From Porticoccaceae bacterium (lineage in GTDB: Bacteria > Pseudomonadota > Gammaproteobacteria > Pseudomonadales > Porticoccaceae), in contig CACETF010000002.1 of NCBI GenBank assembly GCA_902562425.1, forward strand, positions 161,177 to 225,176: a stretch of 64,000 nt of DNA, in the 5' to 3' direction. This document shows, one piece after another, positions 44,763-54,860 of this stretch. Both the position numbers and the translations under genes were made by a program. Position 1 is the stretch's first letter. Each line of letters opens with the position of its first letter. The notes below the pieces were generated by a model that was not told the DNA's origin, did no database searches, and saw only the letters and a program-made list of their open reading frames with translations.

Positions 44763-45551
44763 ATGGAAAATCTTTTTTCGATGGATGGAAAAGTATGCCT
44801 AGTGACCGGCGGTTCAAGTGGATTAGGTAGTTACATGGCTCATGGATTTCTGGTGGCTGGAGCAGCACGTGTCTACATAACCGCTCGGTCTTTAGAGAAA
44901 TTGAATGCAAAAGCCGATGATTTATCGTCTTTGGGGGCCGGAGAATGTATCCCAATTTCTGAGGACTTGAGTTCGCTTGAGGGTATTAATTCGTTGGTCT
45001 CCAAGATTAAGAATAGGGAGCCATACATCGATGTACTGGTAAACAATGCAGGTCTTGGTCTAGCTACACCGATAGATTCATTGGATGTTAGGGACTGGGA
45101 CCGTGTAATGGACATAAACGCTCGCTCTCCATTATTTTTGACTCAAGCTCTTCTTGAGCCCTTGAGAAAAAACGCGACACAAGAGGACCCATCGCGGGTA
45201 ATTTTTATAAGTTCTGTGGCTGCGAGCATGGTTTTTCCAAGTGTGCTCGCTTATTCATCAAGTAAAAATATCATAGAGCACCTTACGAAGCAGCTGGCAT
45301 TGGCGCTCAGGGATGATCATATCAGGGTGAATGCTGTAGCCCCCGGTAGGTTCTATTCTGAAATGACAAGACGCGCTTGGCAAGACCCGGAAGCTGAGTC
45401 ATTTAAGGCAGAGTTGAAACGAATACCTGCTCATCGCTATGGAGAACTGGAAGATATGGCGGGCGTCGCAGTGATGCTTTGTAGTCGGGCGGGATCGTAT
45501 TTTCACGGCGAAATTCTTAATCTTGACGGAGGCTTCCGGTTAGCATTCTAG
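44763..45551 (+). CDS. Short-chain dehydrogenase/reductase
   Basis: 262 residues with NAD(P)-binding GGSSGLGSYMA, NNAGLG, catalytic Ser in ISSVAAS, Tyr-Lys in YSSSK, and C-terminal LNLDGGF. Arg in ITARS hints at NADPH preference. Overall it resembles RhlG/FabG-like oxidoreductases, but the substrate cannot be read. GGGAGG precedes ATG 44763 at good spacing. Confidence 0.9.
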   Translation: MENLFSMDGKVCLVTGGSSGLGSYMAHGFLVAGAARVYITARSLEKLNAKADDLSSLGAGECIPISEDLSSLEGINSLVSKIKNREPYIDVLVNNAGLGLATPIDSLDVRDWDRVMDINARSPLFLTQALLEPLRKNATQEDPSRVIFISSVAASMVFPSVLAYSSSKNIIEHLTKQLALALRDDHIRVNAVAPGRFYSEMTRRAWQDPEAESFKAELKRIPAHRYGELEDMAGVAVMLCSRAGSYFHGEILNLDGGFRLAF

Positions 45552-45576
45552 GTCGAAAAAAATGTTCTGTGATTGA

Positions 45577-46041
45577 TCAATGCATTCCTGAGATAACCTC
45601 CTGCAGAGCCAGTTGGCACAAACGGTCAACAAAATAGCCTCTGTGATTCCCATGCATGTTACGCTCGAGACGCCAGGTTATTCGCAAGTGTGAGCTGATT
45701 AGTTCCTCCAATGTTACCCAAAGCTCCCTGTTGGATACCACTTCATGTTTACTGGTACGCCAGTTATTCCTCTTCCATGTGTATATCCATAAAGTAGCGC
45801 CATTCATTACATACTCACTATTTAATATTATTTGGATGTGTGAGGCCGCTGGTATAGCTTTTAAGCCCTCTATAACCGCGGTCAGTTCCATTGTGTGGTC
45901 GGTCGTGTTCAGAGCTGTGCCGTAAGAATGTGAGGTGTTCCCGTCAGACTCCAAAAGATATGCCCATGCCCCCAGCTTCGATAAAAAACCGGTAGCCTCG
46001 TCACGTCTACATCCTCCATTGGCGATGAGTCTAATCACCAT
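45577..46041 (-). CDS. RNase HI homologue lacking two catalytic aspartates
   Basis: 154 residues, full length for RNase HI, alignable end to end: IANGGC where the enzyme has TDGSC, TMELTAVIEGL, LNSEYVMNGATLWIYTWKR where the enzyme has TDSQYV, and MHGNHRGYFVDRLCQLA. Two of the four DEDD carboxylates are Asn here (residues 8 and 74, equivalent to D10 and D70 of E. coli); Glu52 and Asp139 remain. Both AAT codons are plain in the sequence. Such substitutions abolish cleavage in the E. coli enzyme while hybrid binding persists. I infer a binding-only protein; a true rnhA should exist elsewhere. Confidence 0.8.
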   Translation of the reverse strand: MVIRLIANGGCRRDEATGFLSKLGAWAYLLESDGNTSHSYGTALNTTDHTMELTAVIEGLKAIPAASHIQIILNSEYVMNGATLWIYTWKRNNWRTSKHEVVSNRELWVTLEELISSHLRITWRLERNMHGNHRGYFVDRLCQLALQEVISGMH

Positions 46042-46172
46042 CTTTTTCAGTCAATGACCTCGGAAAGATTTTTAAAATGATTGTATTTAATTATTAAACT
46101 CATGTTATCAATTTTTCTGTGGATCTGAGAAATAGTAAAAAGGAGAATTTCTCAAATTACGGATTGAGCTTG

Positions 46173-47249
46173 CTAGGTGGGCGACTTAGACATGTATTTT
46201 GCACGGAGCTTTTTTAAATAAGCCTGTCTTTTAGGATTTTTTTGAACTTCTGCCACCAGATCAATAAGCCGTAAAGACTCCGTTTTGGTGAATTGTGGAC
46301 ACTCGTTTAGTCCTGCTGCTAAGCATCGGTGAACCGCCTCTGCCTCATAAATAAAGCCCTGCTGATTTGGAAATGCCATAGGGATAGAGACTCTGTCCGG
46401 AATCGGATACTCAAAGCGAGACACCGGCGCGGGAGTATTTGCATTCACATATCTAGATGGTGTTTTTTTCGGTACTCTAATTGTAATTACAGTGGGACAG
46501 TGCGCGGGTTGCTCAAGGGTAATTCTGCCTGAAGAACCAATAAATTCTACGACCTCCGGAAACTCACTTGGGTAAGGTGGTGAGCTTAAGATGGCTGAGC
46601 GATCTTCATCATACTCTAGAACTATTGAGCTTCCAGTTACTGTCATGGATTGGGGAGCGCCCGAGCCAAAAGCTATCAGAGCCGCTTGAATTGTATATTC
46701 TGCACTAAAATCGGCTTGAACCATCAAAACATCTCCGATAATACCATTCTCGATTGCTAGGCGGGCATGTTCTACCGCAGGAAAAAAGCGCGTCCACATC
46801 CCATGTTGAGCCATTACGTTTTCTTCTGCAGCCACTCTGTACATCTCTCTTGCTTCCTGCGGATTTTGAGAGAACGGTTTTTCACATAAGACATGCTTGC
46901 CGGCCTTTGCCGCAAGAATCACATGCTCTTTTTGAACTTCGGGTATAGTTCCAATAAAAACTATGTCAACGTCAGGCGATTGAACCATTTCAGCGTAGTC
47001 TCCGAACGAAGATTTAATATGATTTTTTTCTGCAAACTGCTTTGCGCGGTAGGCATCGCGTGCCGCTATAGCAGAGACGGTGGCTCCCTCACAGGCTCTC
47101 ACGGCGTGTACCCATTGTCGGGAAATTTCGCCCGCACCCAGTATGCCCCAACGCAGGGGATTTTTGACGTCTTCAGCCTTTGTTAAACCAAGTCTAACGT
47201 CTAGAGGTAAGGGTTTGTTGGGTATTGTTCCTTTAGATTTTTCTTTCAT
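46173..47249 (-). CDS. Gfo/Idh/MocA-family oxidoreductase
   Basis: 358 residues. The NAD-binding Rossmann motif is WGILGAGEIS (about 35-44), the catalytic Lys is in LCEKPFSQNP, and the C-terminal domain resembles dihydrodiol dehydrogenases. Between VQADFS and FGSGAPQSMTVTG the segment that normally carries the glycine-rich GGxxxDxGxY element is missing (about 25-30 residues), and the next strand is also short. The gene may encode a diverged or impaired enzyme. ATG 47249 is chosen over TTG 47252. Confidence 0.8.
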   Translation of the reverse strand: MKEKSKGTIPNKPLPLDVRLGLTKAEDVKNPLRWGILGAGEISRQWVHAVRACEGATVSAIAARDAYRAKQFAEKNHIKSSFGDYAEMVQSPDVDIVFIGTIPEVQKEHVILAAKAGKHVLCEKPFSQNPQEAREMYRVAAEENVMAQHGMWTRFFPAVEHARLAIENGIIGDVLMVQADFSAEYTIQAALIAFGSGAPQSMTVTGSSIVLEYDEDRSAILSSPPYPSEFPEVVEFIGSSGRITLEQPAHCPTVITIRVPKKTPSRYVNANTPAPVSRFEYPIPDRVSIPMAFPNQQGFIYEAEAVHRCLAAGLNECPQFTKTESLRLIDLVAEVQKNPKRQAYLKKLRAKYMSKSPT

Positions 47250-47720
47250 CAAGTTTATAAGTCCTTTACGTTAACTAGTTCCGGTTAATGTTTCGGGTGG
47301 AATTTATTGTTATCAACAAGGCAAATTTAATTTTGATCCTGCACTTAGCAATGCAATGTTACTGAAATATTGTCGTGATATCGGTAATATAATGCCCAGT
47401 ATCGAAAATAATGATGCAGCATAAAATGTGATTAGTAAGTATAGGTACATTTTGTTACATAAGGGAGGCTATTTTCGCATCTGAGGGGTAATTTCGAAAT
47501 TATTGGTATTTTAAATTAGGGCTCTTTAAGGTTTTGACAAAAAGTTATTCGTATCTCGGTGCTCTTTTTGGGTAAAGAGATGTTTGTTGAATACCGGTAA
47601 TCAGGATTGTATTGTGCAGGGAAGACTTCAGTGTTTGCTTGCGTGCACTTCATGATCAAGTTCCTTTTGCGGATACCTCGTTTTTTAAATTTATTTATCA
47701 AGATTGCTTAAAATTGGAGT
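47250..47720. other. Non-coding spacer
   Basis: 470 bp. A 45-codon frame on the minus strand (about 47516-47653) has no supporting ribosome-binding site or homology. Otherwise nothing recognised. Confidence 0.4.
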
Positions 47721-49550
47721 ATGCAAGTGACAAATATCAAGAGAAGGCTTGCTACAATACTTGCTACCGACTGCGTTGATTTTAGCAAGCATATGGAGTT
47801 AGATGAGGTGTCTACTTTATCTGAGTTGAATGCATGCAGGGTTGTCATTGACTCCAACATCAAGGATTTTGGTGGCAGAATTTTTCATACTGCTGGTGAT
47901 TCAGTTATCGCGGAGTTTGACAGTCCTGTGGAGTGTGTGAGCGCTGCGGTGAGATTTCAAGAGATGTTGATGGAAAGAAACAAAGAGACCACTGTTGAAC
48001 CAAAATTACTTTGGCGAGTGGGTATTCATGTAGATGACATAATCATTGAAGGGGAAAATGTATATGGCAGTGGCGTAAATGTTGCGGCTCGTTTGGAAAG
48101 TCACTGTCAACCCGGGGAAATTCTGGTTTCAAGGGTAGTGAGGGAGCAAGTCGCAAAACGAGTCGCGTTTTCCATCGATGCCTCAGGCACACGTAACCTC
48201 AAAAATATAGCTCCTAACTTTGAGGTGTTCAGCGTAATGTCTGCAGATTTAAATACCGGCAAGGTTGTGTCTCAGCAGGAGATAGCAACGGAAGTGAACA
48301 AGGCTCCCCCGAGCAACAAAACGGCTATAATTTCCGAATTAATCTCCAATAAAAAGCCGAAATTGGCAATTCTTCCGTTCAAAAATCTTAGCAAAAACGA
48401 AGAAAGTCATTTCCTCATCGATGGAGTTGTTGAGGATTTGATTACTGAATTTTCTATGATGAGAGAATTTGAGATTCTTTCTCGCGCTACGATCAGTGAT
48501 TTTAAAGTTGGTTTTGATGATGCCATCAAATTTGCAGTCGGACATTCCGTGGATTTCTTGATTAATGGGAGCATAAGGTCGTCAGGTAGCCGTATACGAT
48601 TGAGCATTGAGCTGATGGATGCCCAGAGTGGCAACGTTGTCTGGAGCAACAAATATGACCGAGTGTTGGATGACGTTTTTGAAATTCAGGATGAGATTGT
48701 GCGGAAAATCACGATTGCACTGTTGGGCGAGATACAGATTACGAGCCTTCAAAGATCAAAACGTAAGCCAACTGAAAATTTTAGTTCTTATGAGCTACTA
48801 CTGAGGGGAAAAGAACAGCACCACAAGTACACCAAAGATGCCAACCAACTTGCATTAGAATTTTTCGACAAGGCAATTGAAAGCGACGAAGGAAACGCCC
48901 AAGCCCACGCTTGGAAAGCATGTACCCTTGGCCAGGGGTTGATAAGAAAATATATCGACGATAGCGCTTTTGACGAAAAGTATCAGCTCCTCATGCATCA
49001 CCTTACCATGGCTCTTGACCTCAATGAAAACGATTTTGAGTGTCATCGGATGCTTTCGGCGGTATATCTCTCAAATCATGATTACAAAAAAGCGGAGGAA
49101 CATGGTCGCATAGCATATCGCTTGAATCCAAACGATCCCCGAGTCCTGTCCGGTACTGGAGAGGTCTTAGTGCGTATCGGAGACGAGGAGACTGGAATTG
49201 CTTTACTTGAGAAGGCGTTGATCCTCGACCCAATTCCGATGGGACAAACCACCTCAGACAATCGCTTTAAGGATTTGGTTCTTGGATACTACTGTGCAGA
49301 AAATTGGGATAAATGTGCATCCTACGGCATCCGCGTAAAGGACGTTGATCCAAGGACATGGTTATTACTAAATTTCAGCTTACTTAAGGGTGGGGTAGAT
49401 CTCTCAGCGGAATCGAGCTTTAGGGATTCTAAGTCAAAATTTATTGGCCTTGACTGGGAAGAGACAATCGACCGATTTCACCTACCTGCAGAAGAAAAAA
49501 ACAAAGAATTAAACGAATTTGTTTCTTGTCTAAAGGAGAAATATGGTTAA
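47721..49550 (+). CDS. Class III adenylate/guanylate cyclase with TolB-like and TPR domains
   Basis: 609 residues. The N-terminal cyclase domain (about 8-170) has metal aspartates in LATILATDCVDFSKHM and HTAGDSVIAEF, and the transition-state region in NVAARLES. A linker leads to a periplasmic-TolB-N-like domain (about 205-330; KLAILPFKNLSKNEESHFLI, INGSIRSSGSRIRLSIEL, WSNKYDRVLDDVFEIQDEIV), and TPR repeats follow from about 360. No membrane helix. This cyclase-TolB-TPR layout is common in proteobacteria with unknown input signals. ATG 47721 is close to GGAG; GTG 47727 has better spacing and may be the real start. Confidence 0.88.
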   Translation: MQVTNIKRRLATILATDCVDFSKHMELDEVSTLSELNACRVVIDSNIKDFGGRIFHTAGDSVIAEFDSPVECVSAAVRFQEMLMERNKETTVEPKLLWRVGIHVDDIIIEGENVYGSGVNVAARLESHCQPGEILVSRVVREQVAKRVAFSIDASGTRNLKNIAPNFEVFSVMSADLNTGKVVSQQEIATEVNKAPPSNKTAIISELISNKKPKLAILPFKNLSKNEESHFLIDGVVEDLITEFSMMREFEILSRATISDFKVGFDDAIKFAVGHSVDFLINGSIRSSGSRIRLSIELMDAQSGNVVWSNKYDRVLDDVFEIQDEIVRKITIALLGEIQITSLQRSKRKPTENFSSYELLLRGKEQHHKYTKDANQLALEFFDKAIESDEGNAQAHAWKACTLGQGLIRKYIDDSAFDEKYQLLMHHLTMALDLNENDFECHRMLSAVYLSNHDYKKAEEHGRIAYRLNPNDPRVLSGTGEVLVRIGDEETGIALLEKALILDPIPMGQTTSDNRFKDLVLGYYCAENWDKCASYGIRVKDVDPRTWLLLNFSLLKGGVDLSAESSFRDSKSKFIGLDWEETIDRFHLPAEEKNKELNEFVSCLKEKYG

Positions 49551-49573
49551 CGGGTTTTCTGTGCTTGGGTACC

Positions 49574-49675
49574 CTAAGTCATAGATGCCGAAAATCCTTC
49601 ATAACTAAACAGACTATTTGGTTCAATCACCTCATGGTGTGCTTGTGTGGGTCCAGTAACAGACCCAAACAACAT
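49574..49675 (-). CDS. Possible 33-residue peptide with strong ribosome-binding site
   Basis: AGGAGG (complement of 49684-49689) stands 8 bp ahead of ATG 49675. The 33-codon frame starts MLFGSVTGPTQAHHEV and ends before the cyclase stop region. An 8-C homopolymer at 49693-49700 lies just upstream. There is no homology I recognise. It could be a small gene or a decayed fragment. Confidence 0.25.
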   Translation of the reverse strand: MLFGSVTGPTQAHHEVIEPNSLFSYEGFSASMT

Positions 49676-49930
49676 AAAAAAATCCTCCTAATCCCCCCCC
49701 AATCAAGCGGGACTGTGGTTTTATTAAAAATAATTTTGGCAGGAGCTAACATTTTCTGAGCTAATTAGAAGCCCATGAACTAAAGCAGGGTTTAGTAGAC
49801 TGAGCAACCGAACACCATCCTATAAGATCCTATTCGGCTGTGCATATTTATAAGAATTTAACGCTCTAGATTACGAAAAGTAGCATTGGTAAAACAACCG
49901 CCGCTGCAGCAAGAGCAGCAATAGCCCCAA

Positions 49931-50704
49931 CTACCGCACCCTGATAAAGCGAGACATCCCCAGTGACCGGCAGCTCATCACCGAGTTATTTATTTCACGA
50001 ATTTTAGGCCATGCCTTGGCTTTGGAGAGCATATTTCCATTTCTAATTCTCTGCTCCATGGTCTCACTGACAAACAAATTCAAGAAGTCCGTTTTACTTC
50101 GATCTACTCCTTCTCGAGGTTGCCATCTGTATACGGCTCTGTTAGTTACCCCAGCGTCCATGACAATTTGCTCTATTTTTCTGGTCGCTTCACCAACGTC
50201 GGACCAAGACTTGCCCGCATGAATTTTGCAACTTTGTGCACCAACCATACCGCGAGGTAAATCCTCAAAATTGTCCGAAGCATAGATTGTTTGGCTAGTC
50301 CAAAGTTGCGATTGGTCACAATCTGTGACTTTTTGGAATTGTTTTCCCAGACTAGCTCCGTTTTCCATCCAGTAATCCATGTTCTGGGCAGCCTCAAGCC
50401 TCGAGGGAGACGCACCTACCCAATAAAAATCATGTGCCCGAGTGTCAAAAAAGCTAGGAATGAAGACCCAAGCACTCTGAGGGTTGGGATTATTCTCATC
50501 AGCCCACGCGTTATATTTATTGACTACCTTCATATAATCATCCATGTCCTTTCCAGGCAAAAAATTACACGAAAGTGTATTTACTCCGGCTGGCTGCTGT
50601 GTGCCAGTGGATGTTTCCTTTTTGGCATGATCATCTGCAATCGCGACGGAGGTCATTATTGATAACGATATGGCAAAAACGCTAATGAGTGAAATTTTAA
50701 ACAT
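49931..50704 (-). CDS. Exported protein of unknown function
   Basis: 257 residues with a signal peptide (about 1-23, ending AIADD). The mature part looks like two related alpha-beta units: SAWVFIPSFFDTRAHDFYWV with AAQNMDYWMENG, and AVYRWQPREGVDRSKTDFLN with MLSKAKAWPKI. This is consistent with tandem dimeric-barrel (ABM-like) domains, as I recall for uncharacterised marine gammaproteobacterial proteins. Two cysteines (TDCDQ, GAQSCK) suggest a disulfide. Function unknown. Confidence 0.6.
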   Translation of the reverse strand: MFKISLISVFAISLSIMTSVAIADDHAKKETSTGTQQPAGVNTLSCNFLPGKDMDDYMKVVNKYNAWADENNPNPQSAWVFIPSFFDTRAHDFYWVGASPSRLEAAQNMDYWMENGASLGKQFQKVTDCDQSQLWTSQTIYASDNFEDLPRGMVGAQSCKIHAGKSWSDVGEATRKIEQIVMDAGVTNRAVYRWQPREGVDRSKTDFLNLFVSETMEQRIRNGNMLSKAKAWPKIREINNSVMSCRSLGMSRFIRVR

Positions 50705-50928
50705 TTATGGATTCCATATTTTTAAAGTAATTCATAATAGAATAAATTAACATTTAAAAAAGAGTAAGTAAACTATTAGTTTATGAATAATAGATTATGA
50801 CGATCAGATCTTGCTATTAAGCGCTGATTACTCGGTTAAATAATTCGTTGTAATACTTATCTTCAATTAGTAGTGCTTTTTGCGGAGTTATAAATTAATA
50901 TTAAAGCGCTTGGAAATTTGAGGCGGCG

Positions 50929-51075
50929 ATGATTCAAAATTACATTGACTGGGAAAAAAAACAGATAGAGTGGTGGAAGGAGAAGCTTGGACTTTCTGAC
51001 CACGGAGTCGCTTGGGTTTCTTTCATCAAAGGGGTCTTAATAGGACTGCTTATTTATCATTTTTTTATCTCCTAA
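50929..51075 (+). CDS. 48-residue membrane protein
   Basis: A short gene: ATG 50929 with GAGG five bases upstream, stop TAA at 51073-51075. The N-terminal half is amphipathic and rich in Trp and Lys (DWEKKQIEWWKEKLGLSD). The second half is a membrane helix (about 28-47) with VSFIKGVLIGLLIYHFF. The WWKxKLG opening followed by SFIKGVL looks like a small conserved family I have seen in marine gammaproteobacteria, unnamed. Confidence 0.6.
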   Translation: MIQNYIDWEKKQIEWWKEKLGLSDHGVAWVSFIKGVLIGLLIYHFFIS

Positions 51076-51124
51076 CTTTGATCTGTCGTTCATTAATTTA
51101 ATAGAAAACTCTTGTATATTATCT

Positions 51125-51380
51125 ATTGATGGACTCATTTCGACACCCGATCTACCCTCTCAAACTTTGGAGCTCTAAATAATCGCTTGGAATATGTTGC
51201 TGACAACTAATAAATATCACATAGAACATTGGGACTGCTAGAAGTGGGATCTCAGACACAGACTACGCTTTTGCAACAACAGAACTCGCTAGAAATCAAA
51301 TCATCCAACAAGCTGTAACCGCTGAATTCACCGGAGCAAATCAACAGAGACAGTAGGTGCTTGAGTCGATAAAGGCGGTG
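51125..51380 (+). pseudogene. Flagellin C-terminal remnant
   Basis: Fragments in order match the conserved flagellin C-terminus: IDGLIST, then after a frame change FGALNNRLEYVADN, stops, then NIGTARSGISDTDYAFAT with TELARNQIIQQA and GANQQRQ, ending at a TAG (51354-51356) and VLES. The family pattern LGAxxNRLEY, then ARSRIxDTDYA, ELxRxQIIQQA and ANQQPQ is unmistakable. The rest of the gene upstream is gone. At least one frameshift and three stops make it non-functional. Confidence 0.8.
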
Positions 51381-51563
51381 GATTACTACATTCGCTGCTT
51401 TACAGCCTTACTAGCCTGAAAAGTCCAATCACACTCATATATACCTGCAAGTAGGTATGGCCTCCTATATGGGTAATATTTTTACAGGAATAAAAAGCAA
51501 TTGCAGAAAACAGCGGTATAAACGACAATAAAAACAATGGGTTACAAACTGCTTTTTTATTGA

Positions 51564-51650
51564 TGGTACCAGAGGCCGGATTCGAACCGGCACGCTTTTA
51601 AGGGCGGGGGATTTTGAATCCCCTGTGTCTACCAATTTCACCACTCTGGC
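51564..51650 (-). tRNA. tRNA-Leu (CAA)
   Basis: 87-nt class II tRNA on the minus strand with an encoded CCA. It begins GCCAGAGTGG, has D-loop AAATTGGTAGACAC, anticodon stem-loop GGGGATTCAAAATCCCC (anticodon CAA), a long variable arm, and T-arm CCGGTTCGAATCCGG. Confidence 0.95.
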
Positions 51651-51973
51651 TTATTTGACTTCAAAACATCAGTTTAGCAAAGTTTTGGAGGTACGCAACT
51701 TGCTGCTGTGTGAGGGTTCAATATACTCACAACAAATTATCATCTATGTTTCCGACCCTGGCTTGAGTTTTTACAAACCAAATATGCACGATCTGATTTT
51801 TGTTGAGGCTTTGACCTTTTGGGCCAATTGGAGGACGTTAGCCGATTTTTAATTTTTTGTGTTTTACGTTCAACATTGTCCGTGTCAAGATCAAGTGGGT
51901 AGGTAGGTGATTCCGATTTTATTGATGTCTTCTTTTTTGCAAAATGTAGTTAGAATTTAGAATTAAAAAGCTG
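51651..51973. other. Non-coding spacer
   Basis: 320 bp after tRNA-Leu with no convincing gene. A frame across 51625-51852 runs through the tRNA and is discounted. Confidence 0.4.
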
Positions 51974-52186
51974 TTAGCCCAGAGTTGGTGTAAAAGGGTA
52001 AAAAGTCCCTTGGGCCCAGCTTGCCGAATTTGAGAGTTCCAGATAAATACTGTTTTCCACACCTCTATGTGACTCATCATTACGCAGGGTAAGAAAGGTA
52101 TTATGTATATCTGGATGCATACCAAGGTCGGATTTCTTGCCGAGGTCTACATCAGGGCCTTTAAATGTGTGGTGACCCTCATTCAC
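51974..52186 (-). pseudogene. Unidentified coding remnant
   Basis: A 70-codon frame with protein-like composition: MNEGHHTFKGPDVDLG, then MHPDIHNTFLTLRNDESHRG, ENSIYLELSNSASW and GTFYPFTPTLG. It has no ribosome-binding site and stops abruptly, and flanking frames are degraded. I do not recognise the family. It is best read as a fragment of a lost larger gene, or less likely a small gene. Confidence 0.3.
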
Positions 52187-52534
52187 TTCTCAAACCTCTG
52201 ACCTTTGCCTTCTCTTAGGGAATCTGAGGATCTCGTTCGCCCTGAACCGGAGGAGGCAGACCCTCACTTTATGGGTAATGTTAAAGGAATTAAGCGGCCT
52301 CTAGTTTCTCGCCGTCTAAACTTTCATTAAGAGCTTTTGTTTTATTCTTTGCTTCCTTTGAGCGTAACAGTGTTTGGAGGGATCTTCGCCAGCAAAAATC
52401 CTACCTGCTATCGATTTCATGAAAATTCAATAAAAATTGTGCTTTACAAGACGGATAACAAGTAATATAGGGGTCATAATCTGAACGGGATTCCACATTC
52501 GATATTCTATATTTGAGATAATTTTTGAACAAAC
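52187..52534. other. Non-coding spacer upstream of queA
   Basis: About 350 bp without a supported gene. A plus-strand 33-codon frame (52204-52329, TTG start, Glu-rich with KGIKRPLVSRRLNFH at the end) and minus-strand protein-like debris occur here. Neither can be assigned. Confidence 0.3.
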
Positions 52535-53563
52535 ATGCATCGTAACGACTTTACGTATAATTTGCCGGATGAATTGATTGCAAAGTATCCAACAGAGAGA
52601 CGTGCAGACAGTCGATTACTGGTGGTAAATGGTGATGGTTTAATCGAGCATTGTCAGTTTCCGGATTTGCTTGAGCATATGCGCCCAGGTGATCTGATGG
52701 TGTTTAACAATACACAGGTCATTCGCGCTCGTCTTTTTGGGAAAAAAGGGACAGGTGGAAGGCTTGAGGTGTTGATTGAGCGGATTTTAGATTCTAACAC
52801 AGCACTGGCTCACATTCGTATGAGCAAAACTCCGAAGCAGGAATTTAAAATATATTTTGAGGATAGATATACCGCGATTGTTTCTGACAAACGCAATGGC
52901 CTGTTTACATTGAATTTCGACACATCAATATCACAAATCTTAGATTCTATTGGGCATATTCCGCTCCCACCTTATATTGATCGGGAAGATAACGAAATTG
53001 ATAAATTACGCTATCAGACGATATATGCTAGAAGGCCGGGGGCGGTTGCAGCCCCTACGGCTGGCTTACATTTCGATCAACAGCTTTTGAATTCAATTAA
53101 ATCGATGGACGTTGATATTGGTTTTGTCACTCTTCACGTTGGCTCTGGCACGTTTCAGCCGGTTCGTGTTGATAGAATCGAAGATCATAAGATGCATAGT
53201 GAGTGGCTTGAGGTGGGTAAGAAGCTTGGTCGTCAGATTCGAGAAACACGTTTGCGAGGCGGTCGAGTTATTGCTGTTGGAACAACTAGTGCTCGATGCC
53301 TCGAAACCGCTGCAAAGGACGGAGAGACCAAAGAATTCAGAGGTTATACTGATTTATTTATTTATCCAGGATACAAGTTCCGAGTTGTAGATGCTTTGAT
53401 CACTAATTTCCATCTCCCAGAGTCTACTTTATTAATGCTTGTAAGTGCTTTTGCAGGGTGCAAGACTATTAAGCAGGTTTATAGGGAGGCAATTTCAAAG
53501 CGTTATAGATTTTATAGTTATGGCGATGCCATGTTCTTGGCACATCGCCCAAATGCTGACTAG
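52535..53563 (+). CDS. queA: tRNA preQ1(34) S-adenosylmethionine ribosyltransferase-isomerase QueA
   Basis: A 342-residue enzyme that transfers ribose from SAM to preQ1 in tRNA. Family segments are FTYNLPDELIAKYPTERRAD, DLMVFNNTQVIRARLFG, IPLPPYIDRED, GAVAAPTAGLHFDQQLL, TLHVGSGTFQPV, VGTTSARCLETAA and LITNFHLPESTLLMLVSAF. It heads the queuosine/secDF block. Confidence 0.97.
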   Translation: MHRNDFTYNLPDELIAKYPTERRADSRLLVVNGDGLIEHCQFPDLLEHMRPGDLMVFNNTQVIRARLFGKKGTGGRLEVLIERILDSNTALAHIRMSKTPKQEFKIYFEDRYTAIVSDKRNGLFTLNFDTSISQILDSIGHIPLPPYIDREDNEIDKLRYQTIYARRPGAVAAPTAGLHFDQQLLNSIKSMDVDIGFVTLHVGSGTFQPVRVDRIEDHKMHSEWLEVGKKLGRQIRETRLRGGRVIAVGTTSARCLETAAKDGETKEFRGYTDLFIYPGYKFRVVDALITNFHLPESTLLMLVSAFAGCKTIKQVYREAISKRYRFYSYGDAMFLAHRPNAD

Positions 53564-53659
53564 TTGAATATTTTTTGACTGAAATCCAGACGCAAGAAAA
53601 TTGATAAATACAGTTTTTGGCACCATTTTTTTATTTCTTACCACAGAAAAGGTTGTTAG

Positions 53660-54766
<1,107 letters not shown>

Positions 54767-54860
54767 AATTTACACCACTTAATTAGACTGTCAGGATCCT
54801 ATTGAGTGCTTAATGCAGTTATAATAACTAACGTTTAGTGTTTCTGGTTAATGAGGGTCT

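Noticed and set aside
49870..49965. An LPVTG motif followed by a hydrophobic Ala-rich segment in an alternate minus-strand frame at the end of the exported protein gene, like a sortase signal.
   Set aside because: The frame is closed just upstream, the main protein has a natural-looking end, there is no basic tail, and the Ala-rich stretch comes from GC-repetitive sequence. Probably chance.
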